The translations under genes were made by a program, and so were the position numbers. 16,762 bases of DNA, taken from positions 1 to 16,762 of the forward strand of contig PKZN01000084.1 of the NCBI GenBank assembly GCA_003133075.1, read 5' to 3'. Origin of the DNA: Acidimicrobiaceae bacterium. GTDB taxonomy: Bacteria > Actinomycetota > Acidimicrobiia > Acidimicrobiales > RAAP-2. The notes under the pieces are model-generated. The model ran no database searches, was not told the origin of the DNA, and worked only from the letters and a program-made list of their open reading frames with translations. Shown here piece after piece: positions 7,181 through 14,233 of the stretch; the first letter of the stretch is position 1; every line of letters begins with the position of its first letter.

Positions 7181-7203
7181 TTCTCTCTGGCTTCGAGGAA
7201 AGG

Positions 7204-8886
7204 ATGGACGTTGTGGAGAACCCCCAACAGCCCAGTCCCATGGCCTTTACCAAGTATCGAGCGACGGTGCCGGTTGACCTGCCCGACCGCACGTGGCCCG
7301 ACCAACGACTGACCCGCGCGCCGAGATGGTGCAGCGTGGATCTGCGTGACGGCAACCAAGCCCTCATCGACCCAATGGACGCCGAGCGCAAACACGTGAT
7401 GTTCACGCAACTCATCGCCATGGGCTTTAAGGAGATCGAGGTGGGGTTTCCCTCCGCGTCCCAGCCGGACTTCGACTTCGTGCGTGAGATCATCGAGGGT
7501 GGTCTCATCCCCGAGGACGTCACCATCCAGGTCCTCACGCAGTGCCGCGAGGACCTGATTCGTCGGACCTATGAGTCATTGGCCGGCGTGCCGCGAGCCA
7601 TCGTGCACTTTTATAACTCCACCTCGACCCTGCAGCGCCGCGTCGTCTTCGGACTCGACAAAGCGGGCATCACCCAGATCGCCACCGACGCGGCCGCGCT
7701 CTGTCGAAGCCTCGAGGCGACGTCGCCCGCGACGGCGTTCTTCTATGAGTACTCACCCGAGAGCTTCACGGGCACCGAACTCGACTACGCGCTCGAGGTC
7801 TGTAACGCGGTCATCGACGTCATCGATCCTTCTCCTGATCGACCACTGATCTTGAACTTGCCGGCGACCGTCGAGATGTACACGCCCAACCTCTACGCGG
7901 ACTCCATCGAGTGGTTCTTAAGCCACGTCGATCGGCGCGACTCGGTGGTGCTCTCGCTGCACCCCCACAACGACCGTGGTACCGCGGTCGCCGCGGCCGA
8001 GCTCGGGGTGCTCGCTGGGGCCGACCGCGTCGAGGGGACGCTCTTTGGTAACGGCGAGCGCACCGGCAACGTGGACGTGGTGAACTTGGCGCTCAACCTC
8101 TTCTCCCAAGGCGTCGACCCCGAGCTCGACGTGCGCGACATCGATAAGGCGCGCCACGTTGCGGAGTACGCGAACCGTCTCCCAATCCACGTGCGTCACC
8201 CCTACGTGGGCGAACTCGTCTACACGGCCTTTTCCGGTTCGCACCAAGACGCCATCAAAAAGGGCATGACGGCGATTGGCGACGAGTACGAGTTCTGGGA
8301 AGTCCCCTACCTGCCGATTGACCCCAAGCACACCGGGCGAACTTACGAGGCGATCATCCGTGTCAACTCCCAGTCCGGCAAGGGTGGCGTCGCCTACCTG
8401 CTCGAGACCGAGCATGGCCTCGACCTGCCGCGGGCCATGCAAGTGGAGTTCTCCAAGCAGGTCCAAGAGCGCACCGAAGCGACCGGCACGGAGATCTCAC
8501 CGGCCGAGATCTGGGACGTGTTCACGACGACCTACCAGCCCGAGAACCCGACGATCCAACTGCTCTCAAGCGAGGTGGCCGCCGACCAGCACCTGACACG
8601 CATCTTCGCCCAACTCATCGTCAGCGGTCAACACGTGACCGTCAAAGGTGAGGGCAACGGACCGATCGACGCCCTGATGGCGGGGCTGCGCAGTGAGATG
8701 GACGTGAACTTCAAGGTGCGCGACTACCACGAACACGCCCTCACCTCGGGCTCGGAGGCGTCGGCCGTCGCCTACGTCGAAGCCGAAGACGACGATGGTG
8801 TGACGTGGTGGGGCGTGGGGATGAGTTCGTCGATCCTCGACGCCTCGCTCGAGGCGGTCGTCTCGGCGGCCAATCGTCGACGCTGA
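7204..8886 (+). CDS. leuA: 2-isopropylmalate synthase, long actinobacterial type
   Basis: Condenses acetyl-CoA with 2-ketoisovalerate, the first committed step to leucine. From ATG 7204 the protein has 560 residues. The catalytic barrel carries SVDLRDGNQAL (R48, D49), metal-binding H253 and H255 in SLHPHNDRG, and GNGERTGN. A C-terminal LeuA allosteric domain with KGEGNGPIDAL follows, which in the family binds leucine for feedback inhibition. The frame is open back to ATG 7141, but that lies inside the attenuator and encodes its terminator stem. ATG 7204 has GAGGA 4 nt upstream, and GTG 7213 is an alternative. So the gene is controlled by attenuation and probably also by leucine at the protein. 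The PQ-loop gene starts 26 nt after its stop. Confidence 0.96.
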   Translation: MDVVENPQQPSPMAFTKYRATVPVDLPDRTWPDQRLTRAPRWCSVDLRDGNQALIDPMDAERKHVMFTQLIAMGFKEIEVGFPSASQPDFDFVREIIEGGLIPEDVTIQVLTQCREDLIRRTYESLAGVPRAIVHFYNSTSTLQRRVVFGLDKAGITQIATDAAALCRSLEATSPATAFFYEYSPESFTGTELDYALEVCNAVIDVIDPSPDRPLILNLPATVEMYTPNLYADSIEWFLSHVDRRDSVVLSLHPHNDRGTAVAAAELGVLAGADRVEGTLFGNGERTGNVDVVNLALNLFSQGVDPELDVRDIDKARHVAEYANRLPIHVRHPYVGELVYTAFSGSHQDAIKKGMTAIGDEYEFWEVPYLPIDPKHTGRTYEAIIRVNSQSGKGGVAYLLETEHGLDLPRAMQVEFSKQVQERTEATGTEISPAEIWDVFTTTYQPENPTIQLLSSEVAADQHLTRIFAQLIVSGQHVTVKGEGNGPIDALMAGLRSEMDVNFKVRDYHEHALTSGSEASAVAYVEAEDDDGVTWWGVGMSSSILDASLEAVVSAANRRR

Positions 8887-8899
8887 ACAGGCGCCGTTT

Positions 8900-8905
8900 T
8901 AGACT
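8900..8905 (+). promoter_or_regulatory. -10 box (TAGACT) for a leaderless start at 8912
   Basis: TANNNT match followed by exactly 6 nt and GTG 8912. No Shine-Dalgarno is present before this GTG. Confidence 0.55.
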
Positions 8906-8911
8906 TATCGC

Positions 8912-9535
8912 GTGAACTACCACGACGTCGCGATCTCACTGGGTTGGGTGGCGGTGGGACTGACGGTTTGGGGTTCGCTCGCGCAGTTCCTGCGCGTCCG
9001 AGCGCACGGAATCGAGGGGGTCTCCCTCGCGACCTGGACCCTGTTCTCCCTGATGGGATGCTTTTGGATCTCCTACGGGATCGATCAGCGTTCGGCGGTG
9101 ATCATCCTGGGGAGTTTGCTCGTGTTGCCGCTCCAGGTCGGCGTGGTCGCTCGGCTCTCACCGTGGCGCGAACCAGCGGTGCTCGCTCGCGTGGCGCTCT
9201 TTGCCTTCGTCGCCTCCGTCATGCCGACGTTGCTCTGGGGTTGGTCGGGCGGCATTTACGGGGCGGGAGTGGTGATGGTCATTACGCGAGGACCGCAGTT
9301 GCTCGCCCTCGTGCGCACCCGAGACGCCACCGGCGTCTCGGTGTCGATGTGGATGCTCGGTGTGGCGGCGCTGGCGTGTTGGGTGCTGTACTACCAGAAC
9401 GCGCACCTCTGGGCGCCGTTCGCCTCGACGGCGTGCGGGGGGCTCGCGAGTTTGGCCATTGCGCTCCTCGCGCTGTGGCGCCACCGTCAGTTTCACGCAC
9501 CGCGCGTCGAAGCCACCGCCGTCGCGCCAGCCTGA
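8912..9535 (+). CDS. PQ-loop repeat (SWEET-like) integral membrane protein
   Basis: A 207-residue protein with about seven hydrophobic helices (roughly 8-27, 38-56, 62-80, 91-110, 113-131, 145-161, 166-187). It has two related helix-loop units: AQFLRVRAHGIEGVSLATW at 24-42 and PQLLALVRTRDATGVSVSMW at 128-147. This is the PQ-loop arrangement seen in SWEET/SemiSWEET and lysosomal PQ-loop transporters. Only the second repeat keeps the PQ pair; the first has AQ. The C-terminal tail, about 17 residues, is polar and should be cytoplasmic or extracellular depending on topology. Bacterial members often carry one repeat, so two in one chain is the longer form. Substrate unknown; a link to branched-chain amino acid traffic is only suggested by position after leuA. 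GTG start chosen from the TAGACT box 6 nt upstream. Confidence 0.8.
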   Translation: MNYHDVAISLGWVAVGLTVWGSLAQFLRVRAHGIEGVSLATWTLFSLMGCFWISYGIDQRSAVIILGSLLVLPLQVGVVARLSPWREPAVLARVALFAFVASVMPTLLWGWSGGIYGAGVVMVITRGPQLLALVRTRDATGVSVSMWMLGVAALACWVLYYQNAHLWAPFASTACGGLASLAIALLALWRHRQFHAPRVEATAVAPA

Positions 9536-9566
9536 TTCGTCACCAGAGTCCCTCGCGCTTCGCCGT

Positions 9567-9572
9567 TACGAT
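9567..9572 (+). promoter_or_regulatory. -10 box (TACGAT) for a leaderless start at 9579
   Basis: TANNNT match, then exactly 6 nt, then ATG 9579. No Shine-Dalgarno is visible. This also chooses the start, because the frame is open much further upstream. Confidence 0.5.
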
Positions 9573-9578
9573 GACCCG

Positions 9579-9998
9579 ATGAAGATCGACGCATTGACTG
9601 ACGAGGACGAAGTCGCCGTCGTCGCGCTCTGGAGTGAAGTCGGTCTGACGCGTCCTTGGAATGACGCCGCCGCCGATTTTCGACGCGCGTTGGCGGGTCC
9701 GACGTCAACAGTTTTCGGCGCGACGTCGGAGAACGGCATCGTCGGTGCCGTGATGGTCGGCCACGACGGCCACCGGGGCTGGGTGTACTACCTGTCGGTG
9801 CGCACCGACGAGCAACACCGCGGCGTTGGTGCCGCGCTCATGGCTGCGGCCGAGGAGTGGTTGCGCGCACGCGGTTGTGTGAAGGTGCAGTTGATGGTGC
9901 GACGCGACAATGACCTCGCTCGTTCGTTCTATGACCGGATGGGATATGAGGTGAGCGACGTCACGGTCCATGCGCGCTGGCTGGAGCCACGACCGTGA
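9579..9998 (+). CDS. GNAT N-acetyltransferase, YpeA-like
   Basis: A 139-residue single-domain GNAT protein, close in pattern to E. coli YpeA: LWSEVGLTRPWND near 17-29, HDGHRGWVYYLSV at 62-74, the acetyl-CoA pyrophosphate loop RTDEQHRGVGAAL at 75-87, and the C-terminal RDNDLARSFYDRMGYE at 109-124. The family transfers acetyl from acetyl-CoA to an amine; the acceptor is unknown for YpeA-type proteins. The frame is open for 219 nt upstream, but those codons lie inside the PQ-loop gene and show no GNAT sequence; ATG 9579 gives the family length and N-terminus. It converges on the minus-strand hypothetical ending at 10050. Confidence 0.9.
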   Translation: MKIDALTDEDEVAVVALWSEVGLTRPWNDAAADFRRALAGPTSTVFGATSENGIVGAVMVGHDGHRGWVYYLSVRTDEQHRGVGAALMAAAEEWLRARGCVKVQLMVRRDNDLARSFYDRMGYEVSDVTVHARWLEPRP

Positions 9999-10019
9999 TT
10001 GTTCGCCGTAGGGGCGGAC
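9961..10019. repeat. Inverted repeats at the GNAT 3' end and in the convergent gap
   Basis: TCACGGTC (9961-9968) is perfectly complementary to GACCGTGA (9991-9998), and the second arm ends on the TGA stop. Inside the loop GGCT/AGCC (9980-9989) adds a small stem. Just downstream GTTCGCC (10001-10007) can pair with GGCGGAC (10013-10019) with one G-U. No T-tract follows, so these are not typical intrinsic terminators. Confidence 0.4.
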
Positions 10020-10049
10020 AGTGTTCCCGTCGCCACGTCACGATCGCGG

Positions 10050-10562
10050 TCAACCGCAGTGACTACCACCGCCGAGCGGAGGCGCTTGCGCGACCAACTC
10101 CCAGCCGAAGGGACCGTCGTTCTCGAGACTGACGGACCAGCCGCGACGCTGGCTCCTCCAGTGCGCGAGGGGAGAGCCGTTCGATGTACTCACCGACGGT
10201 GCGCTCCAGCCGAGCTTCGTCAACTGCGTGCTCGCGTAGTCGATGAGTCCCTTACCTGAACGGTCCCACCGGAAGTTGATCTGCACCGTGACGTCATCGA
10301 GGCACTGGGTACCGGCAATGCCGTCGAGACTGTCGGGTTTTGGTTCGTCGTAGAAGGCCATCAAGACCGCGGAGGTCTTCGGAACGGCGCCCGAGACGAG
10401 TCGCAACCGAGCGAGGATGTGGCCTCCAGGGTCCCCGGGGGGATTGTGAAGTTGGTAGACGAGCGCGAGGCTCGCTACGACGACGACCGCAAACGAGACG
10501 ATCATGAGGACGGTGCTGATCAACGTGCGCGACGGAGCGACCGTCGAGTCGTCATTTGACAT
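10050..10562 (-). CDS. Hypothetical single-TM protein downstream of leuD
   Basis: A 170-residue protein not recognised. A short polar N-terminus is followed by one hydrophobic helix at about 13-36 (TLISTVLMIVSFAVVVVASL), then about 130 residues that are probably outside the membrane. That part is rich in Trp (99, 119, 135, 142, 154) with two Cys (87 and 169) and ends GGGSHCG. The helix could be a signal anchor; no lipobox is seen. ATG 10562 lies 25 nt after the leuD stop on the same strand, so it may be the tail of the greA-leuC-leuD unit. GGGA stands only 2 nt before the ATG, too close for a standard ribosome site, while TAACAT (10586-10581) could be its own -10. Nothing ties its function to leucine synthesis beyond position. 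Confidence 0.75.
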   Translation of the reverse strand: MSNDDSTVAPSRTLISTVLMIVSFAVVVVASLALVYQLHNPPGDPGGHILARLRLVSGAVPKTSAVLMAFYDEPKPDSLDGIAGTQCLDDVTVQINFRWDRSGKGLIDYASTQLTKLGWSAPSVSTSNGSPLAHWRSQRRGWSVSLENDGPFGWELVAQAPPLGGGSHCG

Positions 10563-10587
10563 GGTCCCTAGCTCGCGCGGATGTTAC

Positions 10588-11211
10588 CTAGGCGCGCACG
10601 GCGTGGCCAGATGCGTCAAAGACGTCCGTGAGGCTGGGTGCTCGACTCGTCACTTCGTATCGCGCGATCTCGTTTTCGCGACGAAGGCTGATGCCAATGT
10701 CGTCCCACCCCTCGAGGAGGCGCTCTTGGGTCATTGGGTCGAGGATGAAGTCGCGGCGCCACCCGATCTCGGGCAACTCCACGCTGAGTCGCTCGACATC
10801 GATCACGATCAACCTCGAAGGGTCGTCCGTGACGGCGGCCATCAGGCCCTCGACGTCCTCCAAGGAGAGCTGCACGATGACCAGACCCTGCTTGGAGGAG
10901 TTATTGCGGAAGATGTCGCCAAAGGATGGGGCGATGACTGCCTCGAAGCCGTAGTCCATCAACGCCCAGACGGCGTGCTCGCGCGATGACCCGGTACCGA
11001 AACGCGGTCCCGCAATGAGGATCGACGCGCCGACGTATTCGGGCTGGTTGAGTACGAAGGTGGTGTCATCGCGCCACTCACTGAAGAGTCCTCGACCAAA
11101 GCCCGTCCGTTCGACGCGTTTCAGCCAGTCCGAGGGAATGATCTGATCGGTGTCAACGTCCGAGCGCTCGAGGGGCACGGCGCGACCTTCGAGCACGTGC
11201 ACGGGCTTCAC
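10588..11211 (-). CDS. leuD: 3-isopropylmalate dehydratase small subunit
   Basis: Small (swivel) subunit that with LeuC isomerises 2- to 3-isopropylmalate. The 207 residues are the usual bacterial length. Family motifs: SDVDTDQIIPSDWLKR near 17-32, RTGFGRGLFSEWR, the substrate-recognition loop GPRFGTGSSREHAVWALMDY, and SFGDIFRNNSSKQGL. It starts at GTG 11211-11209, overlapping the leuC TGA by the four-base GTGA, with a strong GAGGAGG about 6-7 nt upstream, which indicates translational coupling in equal amounts. Cytoplasmic heterodimer with LeuC. Confidence 0.96.
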   Translation of the reverse strand: MKPVHVLEGRAVPLERSDVDTDQIIPSDWLKRVERTGFGRGLFSEWRDDTTFVLNQPEYVGASILIAGPRFGTGSSREHAVWALMDYGFEAVIAPSFGDIFRNNSSKQGLVIVQLSLEDVEGLMAAVTDDPSRLIVIDVERLSVELPEIGWRRDFILDPMTQERLLEGWDDIGISLRRENEIARYEVTSRAPSLTDVFDASGHAVRA

Positions 11212-12614
11212 GCGCGTACCTCCTCGGGCGACGCGAATCGACCCATGATCGCGCTCGCCGCGGCGACGACGGGCGAGACCAAATGGGTGCGGCCCCCGCG
11301 ACCCTGCCGACCTTCGAAGTTACGATTCGACGTCGAGGCGCAACGCTGTCCGGGTGTGAGGATGTCCGGGTTCATGCCGAGACACATCGAACAGCCTGGT
11401 TCTCGCCACTCAAAACCGGCCGCGAGGAAGACTTGGTCGAGCCCTTCGGCTTCGGCCTGGTTCTTGACGCGGCGCGACCCCGGAACCACCAGGGCGCGCA
11501 CGCCGTCTTTCACGCTGGCTCCGCGTGCGACCTCGGCGGCCGCGCGTAAGTCCTCGATGCGAGCGTTGGTGCACGAGCCAATGAACACGACGTCGATGGG
11601 GATCGAGCGCAGCGGCGTGCCCGGCGTCAGGTCCATGTACTCGAGCGCGCGGGTAATCGTGTTCTTCTCATCGGCGTCCTCGACGCCGTCGGGCGAGGGG
11701 ACGACGCCCGAGAGGGCGACCACCTGGGCGGGGTTCGTGCCCCAGGTGATGAAGGGGACGAGGTCGCTGGCCGACAAGGTGATTTCGGTGTCAAAGGCCG
11801 CGTCGTCATCCGACACCAATGATCGCCATCGCGCGGCCGCCTCGTCGAACGCATCGCCCGCGGGCACTCCGGGTCGTCCGCGGAGGTAGTCAATGGTCGT
11901 CTCATCGACCGCGACCAAACCGGCGCGAGCGCCGGCCTCGATGCTCATGTTGCACACCGTCATGCGTCCTTCCATCGAGAGTCGCTCGATTGCCTCGCCG
12001 CGGTACTCGATTACGTAGCCCGCCCCGCCCCCGGTACCCAGTCGTCCGACGATCGCCAAGACGATGTCTTTGGCGCTCACCCCTGGGGGCGGCGTGCCGT
12101 CGATGGTCACCGACATCGTCTTGGCTCGTTGCTGGGGGATGGTTTGCGTGGCGAGGACGTGTTCGACCTCGCTGGTGCCGATCCCGAACGCGAGCGCGCC
12201 GAAGGCGCCGTGGGTCGAGGTGTGTGAGTCGCCGCACACGATGGTCATCCCGGGTTGGGTGACCCCGAGTTCGGGTCCGATGATATGGACGATGCCCTGG
12301 TTCTCGTGGCCGCGCGGAAAGACGGTGATACCGAACTCCGCGCAGTTCTCATCCAACACCTCGAGCTGTCGTCGAGAGATCGGGTCCATCACTGGTACCG
12401 AAAGCGGGTCCGTGGGGACGTTGTGGTCGGCGGTGGCGAGTGTCAAGTCAGGACGTCGCACGCCGCGAGCGTTGAGGCGAAGTCCGTCGAAGGCTTGGGG
12501 ACTCGTCACCTCGTGCACGAGGTGCAGGTCGACGTAGAGCAGCGTTGGCTCCTCATTGGGCGCCGTGACGACGTGGTCTTCCCAGATCTTCTCGTAGAGG
12601 GTCTTGGCGACCAC
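11208..12614 (-). CDS. leuC: 3-isopropylmalate dehydratase large subunit
   Basis: Aconitase-family large subunit of 468 residues (E. coli length class) carrying the 4Fe-4S cluster. The three cluster cysteines are C348 in GSCTNARIEDL and C408 and C411 in EPGCSMCLGMNPD. Also present are ADHNVPT at 62-68, GDSHTSTHGAFGALAFGIGTSEVEHV split over 128-153, and the C-terminal GRGGRTHLVSP. It starts at GTG 12614-12612 only 3 nt after the greA stop, with a poor Shine-Dalgarno (GGGCAG), so translation probably depends on ribosomes finishing greA. Its stop overlaps leuD. No leucine leader peptide was found ahead of this unit. Confidence 0.96.
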   Translation of the reverse strand: MVAKTLYEKIWEDHVVTAPNEEPTLLYVDLHLVHEVTSPQAFDGLRLNARGVRRPDLTLATADHNVPTDPLSVPVMDPISRRQLEVLDENCAEFGITVFPRGHENQGIVHIIGPELGVTQPGMTIVCGDSHTSTHGAFGALAFGIGTSEVEHVLATQTIPQQRAKTMSVTIDGTPPPGVSAKDIVLAIVGRLGTGGGAGYVIEYRGEAIERLSMEGRMTVCNMSIEAGARAGLVAVDETTIDYLRGRPGVPAGDAFDEAAARWRSLVSDDDAAFDTEITLSASDLVPFITWGTNPAQVVALSGVVPSPDGVEDADEKNTITRALEYMDLTPGTPLRSIPIDVVFIGSCTNARIEDLRAAAEVARGASVKDGVRALVVPGSRRVKNQAEAEGLDQVFLAAGFEWREPGCSMCLGMNPDILTPGQRCASTSNRNFEGRQGRGGRTHLVSPVVAAASAIMGRFASPEEVRA

Positions 12615-12617
12615 GCG

Positions 12618-13094
12618 CTAACGCTGCCCGAGGATCTTGACCTTCAACACTCCCGAAGGCGCTTCGTATTCGACGACGTCGCCGGCACTGCGTCCAAGCA
12701 GCGCCGAACCGAGTGGCGAGGTCGGCGAGGCGACGAGGACGCCGTCGGGCTTCTCCTCGATGGATCCAATGAAGAACTCCTGAAAGTCGGCGTCGTCGTC
12801 GCCCTCGTAGACAACCTTGACGATGGAGGCGTGTTGCACGGTGCCGGCGTGCTCGTCGCGCCGGACGAGTTCGTGGTTGCGAATCACGTGGTCGATCTGG
12901 CGAATGCGCGACTCCATCTTGCCCTGCGCGTCCTTCGCGGCGTGGTAGTCACCGTTCTCCGAGAGGTCCCCAAGAAGTCGGGCCGCTTCGATGACCCGGG
13001 CGATTTCCGTGCGACCGACCGTGGTGAGTTCGAGGTACTCGGCCTCGAGCTTCTCGAGCGTCTCTTTGGTAATCCGGTGAATCTCGTCGGCCAT
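12618..13094 (-). CDS. greA: Transcription elongation factor GreA
   Basis: Binds the RNA polymerase secondary channel and stimulates cleavage of backtracked RNA. It has 158 residues, the normal size. The N-terminal coiled-coil hairpin (about 1-75) carries the tip motif LGDLSENGDYHAAKDAQ, with the catalytic acids D43 and E46 that position Mg in the polymerase active site. The C-terminal FKBP-like domain (about 82-158) includes SPTSPLGSALLGRSAGDVVE and ends VLKVKILGQR. ATG 13094 has AGGGG about 6 nt upstream. GreA is normally a stand-alone gene; here it is 3 nt ahead of leuC on the same strand and so apparently heads the leuCD transcript. Confidence 0.95.
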   Translation of the reverse strand: MADEIHRITKETLEKLEAEYLELTTVGRTEIARVIEAARLLGDLSENGDYHAAKDAQGKMESRIRQIDHVIRNHELVRRDEHAGTVQHASIVKVVYEGDDDADFQEFFIGSIEEKPDGVLVASPTSPLGSALLGRSAGDVVEYEAPSGVLKVKILGQR

Positions 13095-13121
13095 GCCGCA
13101 CCCCTGGTTAGTGAGGTACCG

Positions 13122-13131
13122 ATTCTACTGT
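13122..13131. promoter_or_regulatory. Candidate overlapping -10 boxes in the greA/leuB divergent gap
   Basis: Minus strand TAGAAT (13127-13122) could serve greA with a leader of about 20 nt. Plus strand TACTGT (13126-13131) could serve leuB with a leader of about 70 nt. Both fit TANNNT; neither has a clear -35. Between the plus-strand box and leuB an imperfect stem pairs GCTC (13160-13163) and CTCG (13166-13169) with CGAG (13174-13177) and GAGC (13179-13182). It has no T-tract and so is not an intrinsic terminator. Confidence 0.35.
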
Positions 13132-13210
13132 CGAGGGCTTTCGAGACCTCTGCCGGTTTGCTCACCTCGCCCTCGAGCGAGCAAAATAGGAGAAAGAGGG
13201 AGAGCAATCG

Positions 13211-14233
13211 ATGAGTGAGCGGCGGAGCCATCGCGTGGCCGTCATCGGTGGCGACGGCATCGGCCCCGAGGTCACTGACGCCGCCCTCGAGGTCGTCAGG
13301 AGTGCCGGGGTCGATCTGGCGACCACCTCCTATGACCTGGGTGCCGCTCGGTACCTGCGCGATGGATTCGTCCTCGATGAGGACACCCTGGAGGAGTTAC
13401 GGGGATTCGACGCGATTCTCCTGGGCGCAATCGGTCCGGCGATAGGCGATACCCGCATCGCGGGCGGCGTCTTAGAGCGCGGACTGTTACTGCGGATGCG
13501 CTTTGGACTCGACCTCTATATCAACTTCCGACCATTTCGCGCGGTGGCCGGTTCAATCGCCGACGGCAGCGAGTTCGCGATAGTCCGCGAGAATACCGAG
13601 GGTCCCTACGCCGGTGAGGGTGGCGTACTTCGCTACGGCACCGAACACGAAGTCGCTACCCAAGGTTCGGTGAACACCCGCTTCGGTGTCGAGCGCTGCG
13701 TGCGCTACGCCTTCGCGCGTGCGGACGCTCTCGCGCGTAAGAAGGTCACCCTCGTGCACAAGACCAACGTCTTGACCTTCGCGGGGGACCTCTGGCGCCG
13801 GGTCGTCGCGGAGGTCGCCGGGGAGTACCCCGAGGTCGAGGTCGACTACCAACACGTGGACGCCGCCTGCATCTACCTCGTCGAAGACCCCAGGCGTTAC
13901 GCCATCATCGTCACCGACAATCTCTTTGGCGACATCCTCTCGGACTTGGCGGGCGCGGTCACTGGGGGCATCGGCTTCGCCGCGAGCGCGAACCTGAACC
14001 CCGCGCGTACGGGTGCGTCGCTCTTTGAACCGGTGCACGGTGCGGCGCACGACATCGCGGGCACGGGTCGGGCGAACCCCTTGGCCGCTGTCTCTTCCGC
14101 GGTATTGATGCTCGAACACTTAGGGGAGATCGACGCGGCGCGGCGCATCGCCGCCGCGGTGGCAGACTTTGAAGACGACGTGGCCACCCTCGGCACGAAC
14201 GGCGTCGTGAAACGCGTACAGGAGAGGTTGTAG
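13211..14233 (+). CDS. leuB: 3-isopropylmalate dehydrogenase
   Basis: NAD-dependent oxidative decarboxylation of 3-isopropylmalate to 2-ketoisocaproate. The 340 residues follow the mycobacterial LeuB pattern: GGDGIGPEVT at 13-22, LGAIG, GVLERGLLLRMRF, NFRPFR, ENTEGPYAGEGG, LVHKTNVLTFAG, DNLFGDILSDL and FEPVHGAAHDIAG. Substrate and metal residues are in place: R97, R107, R126, K184, D217, D241 and D245. ATG 13211 has AGGGAG (13197-13202) 8 nt upstream. Its TAG is immediately followed by the ilvE ATG (14234), with the ilvE ribosome site GGAGAGG inside the leuB end, so the two are surely co-transcribed. Confidence 0.96.
   Translation: MSERRSHRVAVIGGDGIGPEVTDAALEVVRSAGVDLATTSYDLGAARYLRDGFVLDEDTLEELRGFDAILLGAIGPAIGDTRIAGGVLERGLLLRMRFGLDLYINFRPFRAVAGSIADGSEFAIVRENTEGPYAGEGGVLRYGTEHEVATQGSVNTRFGVERCVRYAFARADALARKKVTLVHKTNVLTFAGDLWRRVVAEVAGEYPEVEVDYQHVDAACIYLVEDPRRYAIIVTDNLFGDILSDLAGAVTGGIGFAASANLNPARTGASLFEPVHGAAHDIAGTGRANPLAAVSSAVLMLEHLGEIDAARRIAAAVADFEDDVATLGTNGVVKRVQERL

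Noticed and set aside
7141..7203. Upstream extension of leuA from ATG 7141
   Set aside because: These codons are the attenuator hairpin loop and terminator with its T-tract; the encoded residues are unlike any LeuA N-terminus, and ATG 7204 has GAGGA just upstream.
9360..9578. Upstream extension of the GNAT frame into the PQ-loop gene
   Set aside because: Arg-rich shadow sequence; the GNAT fold begins at the ATG 9579, which also has the TACGAT box 6 nt ahead.
9999..10259. Plus-strand frame of 86 codons following the GNAT gene
   Set aside because: It overlaps the minus-strand one-TM gene, and its codons do not show the G/C-ending bias; the minus frame has a convincing TM helix.
10504..10989. 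Plus-strand frame over leuD and the hypothetical start
   Set aside because: Lies opposite the conserved LeuD coding sequence; product lacks any domain signal.
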